A stretch of DNA of 64,000 nt. It comes from Niabella aurantiaca DSM 17617 (GTDB taxonomy: Bacteria > Bacteroidota > Bacteroidia > Chitinophagales > Chitinophagaceae). Below are positions 43,923-53,748 of this stretch, piece by piece. The notes below the pieces were generated by a model. The model was given only the letters and a program-made list of their open reading frames with translations. It was not told where the DNA came from and searched no databases. The position numbers and the translations under genes are program-made. Each line of letters starts with the position of its first letter. Within the stretch, counting starts at the first letter, position 1. The stretch spans positions 441,645 to 505,644 of the forward strand of contig NZ_KB893643.1 of NCBI RefSeq assembly GCF_000374125.1. Reading direction: 5' to 3'.

Positions 43923-44738
43923 ATGTCCATCAATAAAGAAGTAAAAAGGGTCACCACCCATACGCTGGCAAAAATGAAAGCAGCCGGTGAAAAAATAAGC
44001 ATGCTTACGGCTTATGACTTTTCGTTTGCCCGGATCATCGACAGTGCGGGAATCGATGTGATCCTTGTAGGCGACTCGGCCTCCAATGTAATGGCGGGTC
44101 ATGAAACTACATTGCCCATTACGCTCGATCAAATGATCTATCATGCGCAATCCGTTATCCGCGGGGCCAAACGCTGCCTGGTAGTGGTCGACCTTCCCTT
44201 TGGGGCATACCAGTCCAACTCCGAGATCGCCCTGGCCTCTGCCATCCGGATCATGAAGGAGACCGGCGCCCATGCCGTAAAACTGGAAGGCGGCGCTGAA
44301 GTCGTGGAATCCATTAAAAAAATTGTTTCCGCCGGCATTCCTGTAATCGGTCACCTCGGGCTTACCCCTCAGTCCATTTATAAATTCGGCACCTATGCGG
44401 TACGCGCAAAGGAAGAAGATGAAGCCAACAAACTAAGGGACGATGTGCAGCTGCTGCAGGAAGCCGGGTGCTTTTCCATTGTGCTCGAAAAGATACCCGC
44501 TCTTTTGGCAAAGGAAGTTACCGAAAGCCTGTACATACCCACTATTGGCATTGGTGCAGGAAAATACTGTGACGGCCAGGTGCTGGTCATGCACGACATG
44601 CTGGGCATCAATACCGAATTCAAGCCCAAATTTTTGAGACAATATCTCAATGTTTTTGAACAGGCTACTGCTGCCGTTCAGCACTATATTTCAGACGTGC
44701 AATCCGGCGCCTTCCCGAATGAGCAGGAGCAGTATTAA
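43923..44738 (+). CDS. panB: 3-methyl-2-oxobutanoate hydroxymethyltransferase
   Basis: A 271-residue TIM-barrel enzyme, first step of pantothenate synthesis, using 5,10-methylene-THF. It has [12 protein letters not shown], the metal-binding [29 protein letters not shown], and the pattern [22 protein letters not shown] with the active-site region. Full length. It is close behind ppx but separated by word repeats; cotranscription is uncertain. Confidence 0.95.
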   Translation: MSINKEVKRVTTHTLAKMKAAGEKISMLTAYDFSFARIIDSAGIDVILVGDSASNVMAGHETTLPITLDQMIYHAQSVIRGAKRCLVVVDLPFGAYQSNSEIALASAIRIMKETGAHAVKLEGGAEVVESIKKIVSAGIPVIGHLGLTPQSIYKFGTYAVRAKEEDEANKLRDDVQLLQEAGCFSIVLEKIPALLAKEVTESLYIPTIGIGAGKYCDGQVLVMHDMLGINTEFKPKFLRQYLNVFEQATAAVQHYISDVQSGAFPNEQEQY

Positions 44739-44772
44739 CGGGCCGGGCAACCGGTTTCCGACTCCCTTGCTG

Positions 44773-45453
44773 TCACTCGTTTTTAAGGTGCTTCCTCCTG
44801 TTGCAGATGCCAGCTCCATAGGCAATCAGTAGCGGGATGCTTAAAAACATAGAAATCCCGGTAAGGACCATGAGTACCAAATAGGAACTGTCATGTGGAG
44901 AAGGATTCCTGATGCCACCCATAATTTCAAACACCACCCGGTGCAGATTGAGCAGGGTGAGCACAGAAATGATGAGGCAAACCGGCATTAAGGTAACAGT
45001 AACAATGTTCCCGGTACTCAGCCGCGTATAGGTTGTTAGAAAATAACCAAGCAGGCAAAGCCTCCAAAACGCCACAATGGCAAGGAACCATACGTTCATC
45101 GTGTTTGCGACAGCAACAGGAAAAAAACGCTCCACCGGGATCGCATAAAAAACAGCCGGAAACGAGGTTAGTGCAATAAAGGTCAGCACAGCTTTATAAC
45201 TCCACGCCGTTACTTTAAACGGCAGCAGCAGCAGCCAGATAAATGCCGCCAATACAAAGATATATATAACAGATCCCATACCCATACGTTGCAATAAGCC
45301 GGCGCCGGGATCGTCCCAATAGCGCCCCATACCTACAATCCAGGTACCGATGATCCCGGTGATCAAATGGGTATTATTAAACTGTAGTAGTTGCCCGCGC
45401 TCCAGCCTGAAGAAAAGCAGGTTTGTTATATACTTAAATGTGCTCATTTCCAT
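44773..45453 (-). CDS. Integral membrane protein, unknown function
   Basis: A 226-residue protein with about five or six hydrophobic segments (roughly 30-42, 56-80, 88-104, 115-140, 150-170, 195-216). Its overall look is of a Yip1-like membrane protein, but that is a weak call. The start overlaps the end of the broken radical SAM gene by about 20 bases, so both belong to one operon. There is no recognised motif. Confidence 0.65.
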   Translation of the reverse strand: MEMSTFKYITNLLFFRLERGQLLQFNNTHLITGIIGTWIVGMGRYWDDPGAGLLQRMGMGSVIYIFVLAAFIWLLLLPFKVTAWSYKAVLTFIALTSFPAVFYAIPVERFFPVAVANTMNVWFLAIVAFWRLCLLGYFLTTYTRLSTGNIVTVTLMPVCLIISVLTLLNLHRVVFEIMGGIRNPSPHDSSYLVLMVLTGISMFLSIPLLIAYGAGICNRRKHLKNE

Positions 45454-46790
45454 TTGGCAAAATTTTATTTCGTAATAATTGTTTGAAGGTTGCCCTTCGC
45501 TGTGCTACGCGCTCTTCTGAATACACGGAGCGCATCAGATCCTGAAAATATACTTCGAAGTCCGCTACCGAAAAGTTTTTAGGCCGGAAGGTCGCATCAA
45601 ACAGCGTGCATTTGTTCCAGAACGGATCGGCTAATAGCCGGTGCTCTTTTTTTAGCTGATGATACAAAGCAGTGTTGGGAAAAGGCGTCAACATGGTAAC
45701 CTGCACTTCTGACAGCCGGCTCTCTTGAATAAACCCGGCTGTTTCGGCAAAGGTTTCAGGAGTATCCGTATCAAAACCCAGTATAAAACATCCGTTTACC
45801 GAAATTCCGGCAGATTGTATCTTATCGATGGCTTTCAAATAAGAATCAAATTGGCGGTATTTCCAGTTAGCCTTATCCAGTCCTTTCAGGCCGGCCGGCA
45901 ATGCGGTTTCAAAACCGATCAGCACCTGGCTGCAGTTTGATTGCGCCAGCAGCTCAAGGAGCTGGTCATCATAGGCTACGGAAATATCGGTTTCCGTAAA
46001 CCATTTCATCCGGTAGCCTGAAAATAGGCGCAGCAATTCTTTTGACCACTTCTTATCCACGAAAGTGTTATCATCTGCCAGCTCTATAATATAAAGGGAC
46101 GGTCCCAAATGCTGAAAATAGCGTCCAGTTCTTTTTGCACCTGCACGATAGGTTTTTTCTTATACGTACTGATCGTTCTGGACGCAGCACAAAAGCTGCA
46201 GTGCAGCGGACAGCCCCTGGTGGTCTGTATCGTCAGCCGGTTGTATTTTGAAATATCCAGCAGTTCATAGCGCGGCACCCGGGCGTCCTGAAAATGGAAA
46301 GCAAAACCGGGGTCAGTCAGTGAACTGTATCTTCTTTGCAGCTGTCCCAGCTCCACATCATGCAATAGTTTTTCCCAGATGCGCTCTCCTTCTCCCTGGA
46401 TCACGGCATCGGCATGCAGGACGCCTTCTTCGGGCAGCGCCGATACATGCAGACCGCCGATCACCACCTTTATACCCCTGGCTCTGAAACAGGCTGCCAG
46501 TTTGTAGGTTTCATTGATCCGCGCGGTCAATGATGAAAAAGCGATAAGATCAGGCTGCTCCTCCGAAATGCCTTCCAAATCATCCTCCGTATAATCGTCC
46601 AGTTCCTTATAAATGATCTCCCAGTTTTCGGGTGTATGCGCTGCAAGTGTCAGCAATCCCAGGCCCGGCAAACTTGCAATAACCCGGCTCCGGTCTACAA
46701 ACCCCGGAAGCGTTAGCCCCATTTCCAGCAGTTTCTGGTTGTATACCGTACACCGCTCATGGAGATTAAGACCGCCTTAAATGCTTTCAT
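45434..46790 (-). pseudogene. Cobalamin-binding radical SAM protein broken by two one-base frameshifts
   Basis: Three pieces in different frames join into one protein of about 450 residues. Piece 1 starts at ATG 46790 (MKAFKAVLISMSGVR). Piece 2 (about 46750-46085) has the B12-binding domain features GLTLPGFVDRSRVIASLPG, IVIGGLHV-like, and the radical SAM cluster CPLHCSFCAA. Piece 3 (45434-46108) continues ELADDNTFVDKKWS. The junctions are at about 46748 (CGGTATAC, where CGGGTATAC would restore R-V-Y) and about 46090 (TATATTATAG, where an extra T restores F-I-F-I-E). Both look like a lost base in a homopolymer, so sequencing error is possible. Family members modify metabolites or macromolecules; no substrate can be named. 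Confidence 0.8.
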
Positions 46791-47124
46791 CGGTGCATTT
46801 TAAAACAAGATGCTGTTCATCAATGATTTTCCCGAGATAAATTTAATATAAACACAGGTACAAACATCTTTTTAGTGCCGCTATTTTACATGCGTCCGAT
46901 CCGCCGGACGGCACCATAATTCGCAAGGGCCCATTCCCTGGGCGCGCTTCCTCCCCTTTTAACCTGCACATGGCCAGTGCTGCCACCATAGCCGTCAATT
47001 CATGATCCGAACCTATGGTTCTCCTGCTTCCGTTTCAGGTTTTTATAACGACCCGGGGTTCGCTGTTAGTAAATGAGGAGGAGGTCATACGGGAAATTAT
47101 GTATTTTCGAAAAAACTTGACAAT
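46791..47124. other. Intergenic region upstream of the 47125 lipoprotein
   Basis: About 334 bases. No RNA gene or strong hairpin was seen. A short open frame on the minus strand (about 46846-47040) has protein-like composition but no convincing start or homologue, and is not called. Confidence 0.4.
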
Positions 47125-47676
47125 ATGAGAAAAAGCCAGTTAGCACTAATCCTGCTGTTCGTAATCCTTTGCTTATCCTGTGGAAATAAGAAAGACTCCA
47201 TTGATACCTCCAGCTGGTACTTTAAAGTTAAAATCGACAATCAATGGAGATACCTTCCCGACGACCTGGGTGCTTTTTTGCGCACCGAGTACAGCGGAGA
47301 CAATCACCCATTCCTGGCTTTCAGCGCGAAGAACGAGCAAACAAAAGAATACCTGCTGTTTAATTTCAATATCACCATCATCCGGTATAATGCCGATAGT
47401 ACCGTGATGCATCCGCCCACCACAAAATATAGCTTTCATCACTTTGAATACACTGTAAACAATAAAAAGGTAATTGAGACAAGATCTTCTCCCTTCGGTG
47501 GCAGTGCTAATTTGGGCACGATCAGTTTGCACGAGTTTAAAGTAGTGGATACAACCCGGAAACTCGCCGGGTATTTTAAAGGGAATATGTCCTATGTAGA
47601 TGACGCGGGCAAAACCGTCACCATTACTGAAGGTCAGTTTAACCTCCCCAGGAATGATCAGAAAGTGTACAATTAA
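47125..47676 (+). CDS. Lipoprotein, unknown function
   Basis: A 183-residue predicted lipoprotein. The signal peptide ends in LCLSC, with Cys19 as the lipidation site. The mature part is beta-rich, with polar residues and the segment LAGYFKGNMSYVDDAGKTVTITEGQFN near the C terminus, typical of Bacteroidota envelope lipoproteins. No family was recognised. It converges with rimO. Confidence 0.7.
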   Translation: MRKSQLALILLFVILCLSCGNKKDSIDTSSWYFKVKIDNQWRYLPDDLGAFLRTEYSGDNHPFLAFSAKNEQTKEYLLFNFNITIIRYNADSTVMHPPTTKYSFHHFEYTVNNKKVIETRSSPFGGSANLGTISLHEFKVVDTTRKLAGYFKGNMSYVDDAGKTVTITEGQFNLPRNDQKVYN

Positions 47677-47728
47677 TGTAACGCGCCTCTTGCCCTTTGA
47701 TTGAGAAGGGTCACCAGAAGCCCGGCAA

Positions 47729-47787
47729 TAAGATCACCGGCTTCAGACCAGGGAACGAGGCAGCGGATGGCATTTCAATCCACTGCC
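47729..47787. terminator. Hairpins between convergent lipoprotein gene and rimO
   Basis: GGCAGCGGAT (47759-47768) and ATCCACTGCC (47778-47787) form a ten-pair stem with one G-U wobble. Before it, GAAGCC...CCGGCTTC (from 47718) forms a second weaker hairpin. Neither has a good T-run, so termination is only inferred from location between convergent genes. Confidence 0.35.
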
Positions 47788-47795
47788 GGTCGGGG

Positions 47796-49106
47796 TCATT
47801 TCACTACAACTCCCTCCAGGTCGTAGTCATAGGCTTTTTCGACCTTCACATTATAAAATTCGCCGATCGTTAGTTTTTCGGCACTGGTAATGATCACTTC
47901 ATTGTCTACCTCAACACTGTCAAATTCTGTACGGCCAATATACCGGCCGGCTTCTTTTTTATCGATCAGGGTTTTAAAGGTCTTCCCTATTTTATCCTGG
48001 TTCAGCTCATAGGAGATCTCCTGCTGGAACTCCATGATCTCCTGCGCCCGGCGTTCCTTTTCCTCCTGGGGAATGGTATCTGCCAGCTGGTAGGCCGATG
48101 TATCTTCTTCATGCGAGTAGGTAAAGATGCCCACACGGTCAAACCGTTCCTTCGCAAGGAACTGTTTCAGCTCCTCAACATCATCCGGGGTTTCACCGGG
48201 GAAACCGGCGATCAGGGTAGTGCGCAGACAGATCCCCGGAACTTTCTCGCGGACCGTGCTTACAAGCGCTTCCATTTCTGCACGGGTGATCTGGCGCTTC
48301 ATCGCGCTGAGCATATTGTCCGCAGCATGTTGCAGCGGCATATCCAGGTAATTGCAGATATTGTCCCGTTGGCGCATCACATCCAGGATCTCCAGCGGAA
48401 ATTTTGTAGGATAGGCATAATGCAGGCGGATCCATTCCAGACCCGGAATATCCGCCAGCCGGTTCAGCAGATCCGGCAGCATTCGCTTTTTATAGATGTC
48501 CAGGCCATAATAGGTCAGCTCCTGGGCAATCAGCATGATCTCTTTCACCCCTTTCTTTACCAGGCCCCCGGCCTCTGCCACTACCTGCTCCACCGTTTTG
48601 CTGACATGTTTGCCCCGCATCAGGGGGATGGCACAAAAAGAACAGGTGCGGTTGCAGCCTTCTGATATCTTAAGGTATGCATAATGCCTGGGAGTCGCCA
48701 GCAGGCGTTCACCCAATAGCTCAGATTTATAGTCAGCCTCAAATTGTTTCAGGATCAGCGGCAGTTCCATGGTACCAAAAAATGCATCCACTTCGGGGAT
48801 CTCGGTTTCCAGGTTGTTCTTATAGCGCTCGCTCAGGCAGCCGGTAACATATACTTTATCCAACCTTCCCCGCTTTTTCAACGCTACCTGTTCCAATATG
48901 GTATTGATGCTTTCTTCCTTGGCCTTATCAATAAACCCACAGGTATTGACCACTACAATATTGTGATCAGACCTTTTATTTTCATGCACCACATCAATTT
49001 CATTGGCCCGCAGCTGTCCGCTCAACACTTCACTGTCTACCATATTTTTACTGCAACCAAGGGTAATGATGTTTACCTTATCTTTCTTTAATGTTCTCGC
49101 TTTCAA
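47796..49106 (-). CDS. rimO: Ribosomal protein S12 methylthiotransferase
   Basis: A 436-residue radical SAM enzyme that adds a methylthio group to Asp of ribosomal protein S12. Order: an N-terminal UPF0004 domain (VNIITLGCSKNMVDSEV), the radical SAM motif CNRTCSFCAIP, a TRAM domain at the end. The start is taken as TTG at 49106. The frame extends to 49238, but homologues begin at a segment like LKARTLKKDKV, and a TAnnTTTG motif lies 26 bases upstream. Length then is normal. Confidence 0.93.
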   Translation of the reverse strand: MKARTLKKDKVNIITLGCSKNMVDSEVLSGQLRANEIDVVHENKRSDHNIVVVNTCGFIDKAKEESINTILEQVALKKRGRLDKVYVTGCLSERYKNNLETEIPEVDAFFGTMELPLILKQFEADYKSELLGERLLATPRHYAYLKISEGCNRTCSFCAIPLMRGKHVSKTVEQVVAEAGGLVKKGVKEIMLIAQELTYYGLDIYKKRMLPDLLNRLADIPGLEWIRLHYAYPTKFPLEILDVMRQRDNICNYLDMPLQHAADNMLSAMKRQITRAEMEALVSTVREKVPGICLRTTLIAGFPGETPDDVEELKQFLAKERFDRVGIFTYSHEEDTSAYQLADTIPQEEKERRAQEIMEFQQEISYELNQDKIGKTFKTLIDKKEAGRYIGRTEFDSVEVDNEVIITSAEKLTIGEFYNVKVEKAYDYDLEGVVVK

Positions 49107-49132
49107 AACCGGAATTTCAATTTTAGAAGCTG

Positions 49133-49140
49133 CAAAGGTA
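49133..49140 (-). promoter_or_regulatory. Putative -7 element of rimO
   Basis: The minus strand reads TACCTTTG, an exact TAnnTTTG match, 26 bases before the TTG start. It argues against the longer frame starting at 49238. Confidence 0.5.
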
Positions 49141-49295
49141 CGGTATGATCCCGAGATGCACGGCCCCGGGGTGCAGGAATCAGCAGCAGCGGTCTTTGGA
49201 GGTAAGATCCCGTACAAGAAAAGAAAAAGACAACACACGTAAAATAATAATTTTAAACACTTTATGCACCATGCCTGCCAATTCCTTTTCGACTC

Positions 49296-51011
49296 TTATG
49301 AACCCGGCCATTCCGTTTCCACCCCTTCGGTCCGTAAAAAAGCCTGGAACCTTTTCAGCAAGCCGGGCGTTTTCCGCACTTCCGCCGGTAGTACCCCGTT
49401 GTTGGCCGCAAATACCAGCAGCAACCCCACGGCTTCGCCAATACTCCACTCAACAGGGTGCAGACGGTAACACCCGTTGGTGATATGTGTGGTGCCGATG
49501 TTCTTATTTGCCGGGAAGATATTTTCCATCTTCAGGGGCAGTAACGCTCCCAGCGGGATCTGGAACGGCAATGAAGGAAAATCAATATAATTATTACCCC
49601 GGCTGCTGGGATGCAGGTCGATGTGATAATAACCGATACCCACCGAATCAAAAAAGGGTGCGGCTTTCTCCTGGCCGGAAAAAGCTACCCGGGCCCTGTT
49701 CTCCCGGCCCACGTGCTCTTCCAGTATCGTAAACTGAGCCCTGATCCTTCTCGACTCCCGGATATAAGGATATTTGGCCAATCCATCTGCAGTGCCCATA
49801 ATATCGTTACGCAGGCGCAATCCCTTCCAGCCCCTGCCTCCGCCGGGCCCTGGGGCCTCTGTCTGCAACCAGTACAGCAACGACAGGCTCAACTGTTTGG
49901 CAGCATCAATATGCTTTTTCAATTCCCGGGGCGATACATCCACTATATTTCCGGGCATATAATCATTCTGCGGCCAGTTGACCACCGTAGTATCGCTTCT
50001 GTAAGCCCCCTCTTTAAAATTTTTCCGGTCGATGATCCTCCGGTAGTTCCACAAATTCAGCAACGGTCCGGTGGAATTTCCATCCGGGGAGAAACCCAGG
50101 TCTTTCGGTTGCAGTGTCTGGGGTTGTGCATATTGAAGCCCCAGCAGCCTGCCCGGCCAGGCCGGTTTCAGAAGCGGGGTATAGTTTTTCCAAAAAAGAT
50201 AATCTGCAGGTCGTGCAATGGTATGGTCCTCGCCTTCCATATGGTCCATGGCAAAGCACATTGTGAACGCCTGGTTATTGGCGGCATCTCCTGTTTCCGG
50301 TGCATGCAGTTCATGCGTCTGGCTCCGGGATTCCGTACCTGTTACGTAAGCCGTACCCGTTAGTGGCAACAGGTCTCCCAGTTCTGTAGCATCGATAAAA
50401 TGCACGCCTTTCACCGTGGTCAGCATCCCGTTCCTTTCGTTCTTTACTGTAATAGACTGTACCCTCGTGCTCTTTACGGCTGCTTTTACGGGACTGTGCT
50501 CCATCAGTAACAGCAGCCGGCCACTGGAAAGATAAGGTATCAGCATTTGCCGGATTACGGTTTCGGCCACTGCCGGTTCATGGCAAAGATGGGAAACAGC
50601 GCCATTCCCCGGGTTCAGATGCGGATTATTCCGTTCTTTTTCGGTCAGCGGATAATGCTGCCGGTAATGATCCCGGATCCGGTTCCGGAATTGGCGGTAG
50701 GACCGGGGCGCTCCATGGGTTTCGATCCAGGGATGCTCATCGGGCGGTACTCCCTGTGCCGTCAGCTGACCACCCAGCCAATCCGTGGTCTCCGTCAGTA
50801 TTACTGAATTTCCATTCCGCAGCAATGCCAGCGCCGCTGCCACGCCTCCCAGTCCACCGCCGGCGATCACCACATCCGCCTCAGATGCCTTTCTTTCATC
50901 CGTAACTTTTGTTTCCTGCCCGGATAGCAAACGCACACCAGGGATGGCGGCGCTTACAGCCACACCGGCACCGCTGCCGCTCAACAGTTCAATAAAGTCT
51001 CTCCGTTTCAT
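49296..51011 (-). CDS. Tat-exported FAD-dependent oxidoreductase
   Basis: A 571-residue flavoprotein of the FAD-dependent oxidoreductase family (PF12831-like). The start is ATG 51011, giving a twin-arginine signal MKRRDFIELLSGSGAG. The FAD motif VVIAGGGLGGVAAALALL is at about 45-62. A second conserved segment is GVHFIDATELGDLLPLTG. The C-terminal FAD motif is MENIFPANKNIGTTHITNG. Periplasmic location follows from the signal. The substrate is unknown; such genes often lie in polysaccharide or sugar loci, consistent with the palindromic operator upstream. Confidence 0.87.
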   Translation of the reverse strand: MKRRDFIELLSGSGAGVAVSAAIPGVRLLSGQETKVTDERKASEADVVIAGGGLGGVAAALALLRNGNSVILTETTDWLGGQLTAQGVPPDEHPWIETHGAPRSYRQFRNRIRDHYRQHYPLTEKERNNPHLNPGNGAVSHLCHEPAVAETVIRQMLIPYLSSGRLLLLMEHSPVKAAVKSTRVQSITVKNERNGMLTTVKGVHFIDATELGDLLPLTGTAYVTGTESRSQTHELHAPETGDAANNQAFTMCFAMDHMEGEDHTIARPADYLFWKNYTPLLKPAWPGRLLGLQYAQPQTLQPKDLGFSPDGNSTGPLLNLWNYRRIIDRKNFKEGAYRSDTTVVNWPQNDYMPGNIVDVSPRELKKHIDAAKQLSLSLLYWLQTEAPGPGGGRGWKGLRLRNDIMGTADGLAKYPYIRESRRIRAQFTILEEHVGRENRARVAFSGQEKAAPFFDSVGIGYYHIDLHPSSRGNNYIDFPSLPFQIPLGALLPLKMENIFPANKNIGTTHITNGCYRLHPVEWSIGEAVGLLLVFAANNGVLPAEVRKTPGLLKRFQAFLRTEGVETEWPGS

Positions 51012-51019
51012 AAATGCCT

Positions 51020-51050
51020 GCAATCGTAAACGATTGCTAATATAACCAAA
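51020..51050 (-). promoter_or_regulatory. Promoter and palindromic operator of the FAD oxidoreductase gene
   Basis: GCAATCG-TAAA-CGATTGC (51020-51037) is a perfect 7-bp inverted repeat around a 4-base spacer, symmetry and CG-half-sites of the LacI type. On the minus strand TTTG (51047-51050) and TACGATTG (51021-51028) are separated by 18 bases, so the operator overlaps the -7 box. Repression of this gene by a sugar-responsive regulator is a natural inference. The regulator is not in the window. Confidence 0.55.
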
Positions 51051-51167
51051 CTCTTTTATTAACCTGCCGGGCAATACGGATCCGGTCCATCATTTTTTTA
51101 TAAGGCAGGGTATTGCAAAAAAAAGTATACAATAACGGAGTTATTTACACCGGATAGCAAACCACAA

Positions 51168-51175
51168 TATCTTTG
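51168..51175 (+). promoter_or_regulatory. Putative -7 element of the M1 peptidase gene
   Basis: TATCTTTG matches TAnnTTTG and lies five bases before the ATG, so the message would be almost leaderless. A TTTA with 20-base spacing (51144-51147) could be the -33 box. Confidence 0.45.
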
Positions 51176-51180
51176 CAGCT

Positions 51181-53748
51181 ATGAAATGGATGCCGGTTCT
51201 TTTTATTTTGTTTGCCCTCTGTGTGGTTTCCTGTAATGAGCACCCAAAAAAAACAGCCGTCAGCAATGGTGTTTCTGATACACTGGCCGGCTTCCGGAAC
51301 AGCAGGGTTACCGGCCTTCAGTATGAGCTGTCCTTTGATATTCCCGCGAAAAAACAGGAAGATATTGCCGCAAAGATGCGGTTATCCTTTCATTATGCAG
51401 GGGCTGCCGGGGCGCCCCTGCTCCTCGATTTTAAAGAGGATCCACAAAAGCTCAAAAAGATCGTCATCAACGAAAAAGAAGTGCCGGTCAGCTATAAAAA
51501 CGAACACATCGTCCTGGATGCCCGCCTGCTGCAAAAAGGCGCCAATACCATCGCTATTGATTTTACCGCCGGCAACAGCGCACTAAACCGGAGGGATGAT
51601 TTTTTGTACACCTTGTTTGTACCCGATCGCGCGCGGACCGTTTTTCCCTGTTTTGACCAGCCCGACCTGAAGGCCGTCTTCAGGCTCACCCTTGTGATCC
51701 CCCGGGACTGGGCAGCGATCGCCAACAGCAAACTACAGGACTCCGTTGCCCGCAACGGAAGAAAGACCCTGTATTTTGCTCCCTCTGATAAGATCAGCAC
51801 GTATCTCTTTTCGTTTGCAGCAGGCAGATTCAATACTGCCCGGGAAAAATGGAGGAACAGCGAGATCGAATTCCTTTACCGGGAAACAGACTCCGAGAAG
51901 GTCAATAACAGCCTGCATGCCATTTTTGACCAGTATAAAAAAATGGTGCTCTTCAATGAACAATGGACCGGAATTGCCTATCCGTTTCAAAAACACGGCA
52001 TGGTGGCCATTCCTGATTTCCAGTTTGGCGGCATGGAACACCCGGGCGCAATCCTGCTGCAGGCATCCACCCTGTTCCTGACCCGGGATGCTACAGAAGG
52101 CCAGCTGAACAGCCGCGCTCATTTGCTGGCACATGAAGTGGCCCATATGTGGTTTGGCGACCTGGTTACCATGGACTGGTTTTCCGACGTATGGATGAAG
52201 GAAGTGTTTGCCAACTTTATGGCAGACAAGGCCACTGCAGTTCCAGATCATGAGCAGGGTTTCTCGCTGAAATTCCTTACCGATCATCTGCCGCCTGCCT
52301 ATGCCATCGACCGCACCACCGGTGCCAACCCCATCCGGCAGACGCTGACAAACCTGGAAAAGGCCGGCACCCTGTATGGAGGGATCATTTACCATAAATC
52401 ACCGGTAATGATGCGACAGCTGGAAACGCTGATGGGAACATCCGGTTTTCAAAAAGGCGTGCAGGAATACCTGAACACCTATGCTTTCAAAAATGCTTCC
52501 TGGCCAGACCTGATCCGGATCCTGGATCGCCATACCCCGGCAGATCTCCGGAGCTGGAACGCGGTTTGGGTAAACGAGCCGGGGCGCCCTGTATTTGATT
52601 ATAAAACCGAACTGGACCCTGCAGGCGGCCAGATCACTGGTTTTTCCGTTTTTCAGCAACCGGAGTTCGGCTCCGGAAAAGTGTGGCCCCAGCGCTTTGA
52701 CATCAGCTTCTACTATAAAGGGCTGGTGCGCACCATAACCGTAAGCGATAGTCTTGCAGCGCAGCAGGTGCCGCGGGCCTTGGAGCGCAAACGGCCCCTG
52801 TTCATCCAGTTCAATGCATCCGGCATAGGATACGGGGTTTGGCCGGTAGATACCGCTATGCTGCCCCACCTGTTCCGGATCGACAACTATGTAAGCCGGG
52901 CCTCTGCGTACATATCGCTTTATGAAAATATGCTGAATGGCCGTTACAATACCCCGCTGCAGCTGCTCCGGCTTTTTGAATCCGGTCTTAGCAAAGAAAC
53001 CACCGAGCTGAATCTGCGTTTGCTGACCGGCTACCTCCGTTCCGTTTACTGGAACTTCCTTTCCCCGCAGCAACGCCATCAACGGACTGAGCACCTGGAG
53101 AAGAGTATATGGAGCGCCCTGAAAAAGCAAAAAAGCCCCAACAACAAAAAGATCCTTTTTGGATGCTATCAATCTGTTTTTGGAACCGAGCCTGCGGCTG
53201 CACGGCTCTATGGGATCTGGTACAGCCAGGACCCTCCTGTAAACATAGTTCTGAAGGAAGAGGATTATACTGACCTTGCCTTTGCACTGGCGCTGAGAAA
53301 CACAACCGGCGACAAGATCCTGGACCGGCAACTGCAGCGAATCAAAGACCCGGACCGGATAAAGCGGTTCCGACTCATCATGCCTGCACTTTCGCACGAT
53401 CCGGCTGTCCGGGACCAGTTCTTTGCCGGCCTGCAACGGCAGGAGAACCGGGCCAATGAATCTGCCGTGGGAACAGCACTTTCCTATCTCCATCACCCGC
53501 TCCGGCAGCCCTCCGCGGAAAAATACCTGGAAAAAACACTGGAGCTTCTACCCGAGATCCAGAGTACCGGCGACATCTTTTTCCCGGGCAACTGGCTCCA
53601 GTCAAGCTTCGGAAGCTATCAATCCGCATCGGCCTACCATACGGTCACTACATTTTTGCAACGCCATCAGGAATTGAATGGTCATTTAAAAGCCAAGATC
53701 CTCCAATGCACCGATAACCTGAGGCGCGCACAGGCCATTGTGCGTTAA
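51181..53748 (+). CDS. M1-family metallopeptidase (aminopeptidase), lipoprotein
   Basis: An 855-residue gluzincin with a signal peptide ending in VVSC (Cys18), so it is a likely lipoprotein. The N-terminal beta domain is followed by FGGMEHPGAI, the M1 substrate motif with His for the common Asn (GxMEN). The zinc site is HEVAH (H318, H322) with the third ligand Glu in WMKEVFANFM. The long C-terminal helical domain ends at about 855. It cleaves N-terminal residues of peptides, probably at the outer surface or periplasm. A homologue with His in this position is not unusual among bacterial M1 enzymes. Confidence 0.92.
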   Translation: MKWMPVLFILFALCVVSCNEHPKKTAVSNGVSDTLAGFRNSRVTGLQYELSFDIPAKKQEDIAAKMRLSFHYAGAAGAPLLLDFKEDPQKLKKIVINEKEVPVSYKNEHIVLDARLLQKGANTIAIDFTAGNSALNRRDDFLYTLFVPDRARTVFPCFDQPDLKAVFRLTLVIPRDWAAIANSKLQDSVARNGRKTLYFAPSDKISTYLFSFAAGRFNTAREKWRNSEIEFLYRETDSEKVNNSLHAIFDQYKKMVLFNEQWTGIAYPFQKHGMVAIPDFQFGGMEHPGAILLQASTLFLTRDATEGQLNSRAHLLAHEVAHMWFGDLVTMDWFSDVWMKEVFANFMADKATAVPDHEQGFSLKFLTDHLPPAYAIDRTTGANPIRQTLTNLEKAGTLYGGIIYHKSPVMMRQLETLMGTSGFQKGVQEYLNTYAFKNASWPDLIRILDRHTPADLRSWNAVWVNEPGRPVFDYKTELDPAGGQITGFSVFQQPEFGSGKVWPQRFDISFYYKGLVRTITVSDSLAAQQVPRALERKRPLFIQFNASGIGYGVWPVDTAMLPHLFRIDNYVSRASAYISLYENMLNGRYNTPLQLLRLFESGLSKETTELNLRLLTGYLRSVYWNFLSPQQRHQRTEHLEKSIWSALKKQKSPNNKKILFGCYQSVFGTEPAAARLYGIWYSQDPPVNIVLKEEDYTDLAFALALRNTTGDKILDRQLQRIKDPDRIKRFRLIMPALSHDPAVRDQFFAGLQRQENRANESAVGTALSYLHHPLRQPSAEKYLEKTLELLPEIQSTGDIFFPGNWLQSSFGSYQSASAYHTVTTFLQRHQELNGHLKAKILQCTDNLRRAQAIVR

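Noticed and set aside
46846-47040. A minus-strand frame with protein-like composition (contains ELTAMVAALAMC)
   Set aside because: There is no convincing start at the beginning, no homologue I can name, and a stop (TGA) lies close upstream.
49107-49238. N-terminal extension of rimO beginning at 49238
   Set aside because: The extension has no homology to the family, contains Cys-rich noise, and the promoter motif at 49133-49140 lies inside it.
52399-53496. A 365-residue open frame on the minus strand inside the M1 peptidase gene
   Set aside because: It is antisense to a well-supported gene, has no motif and no promoter, and arises from codon usage on the other strand.
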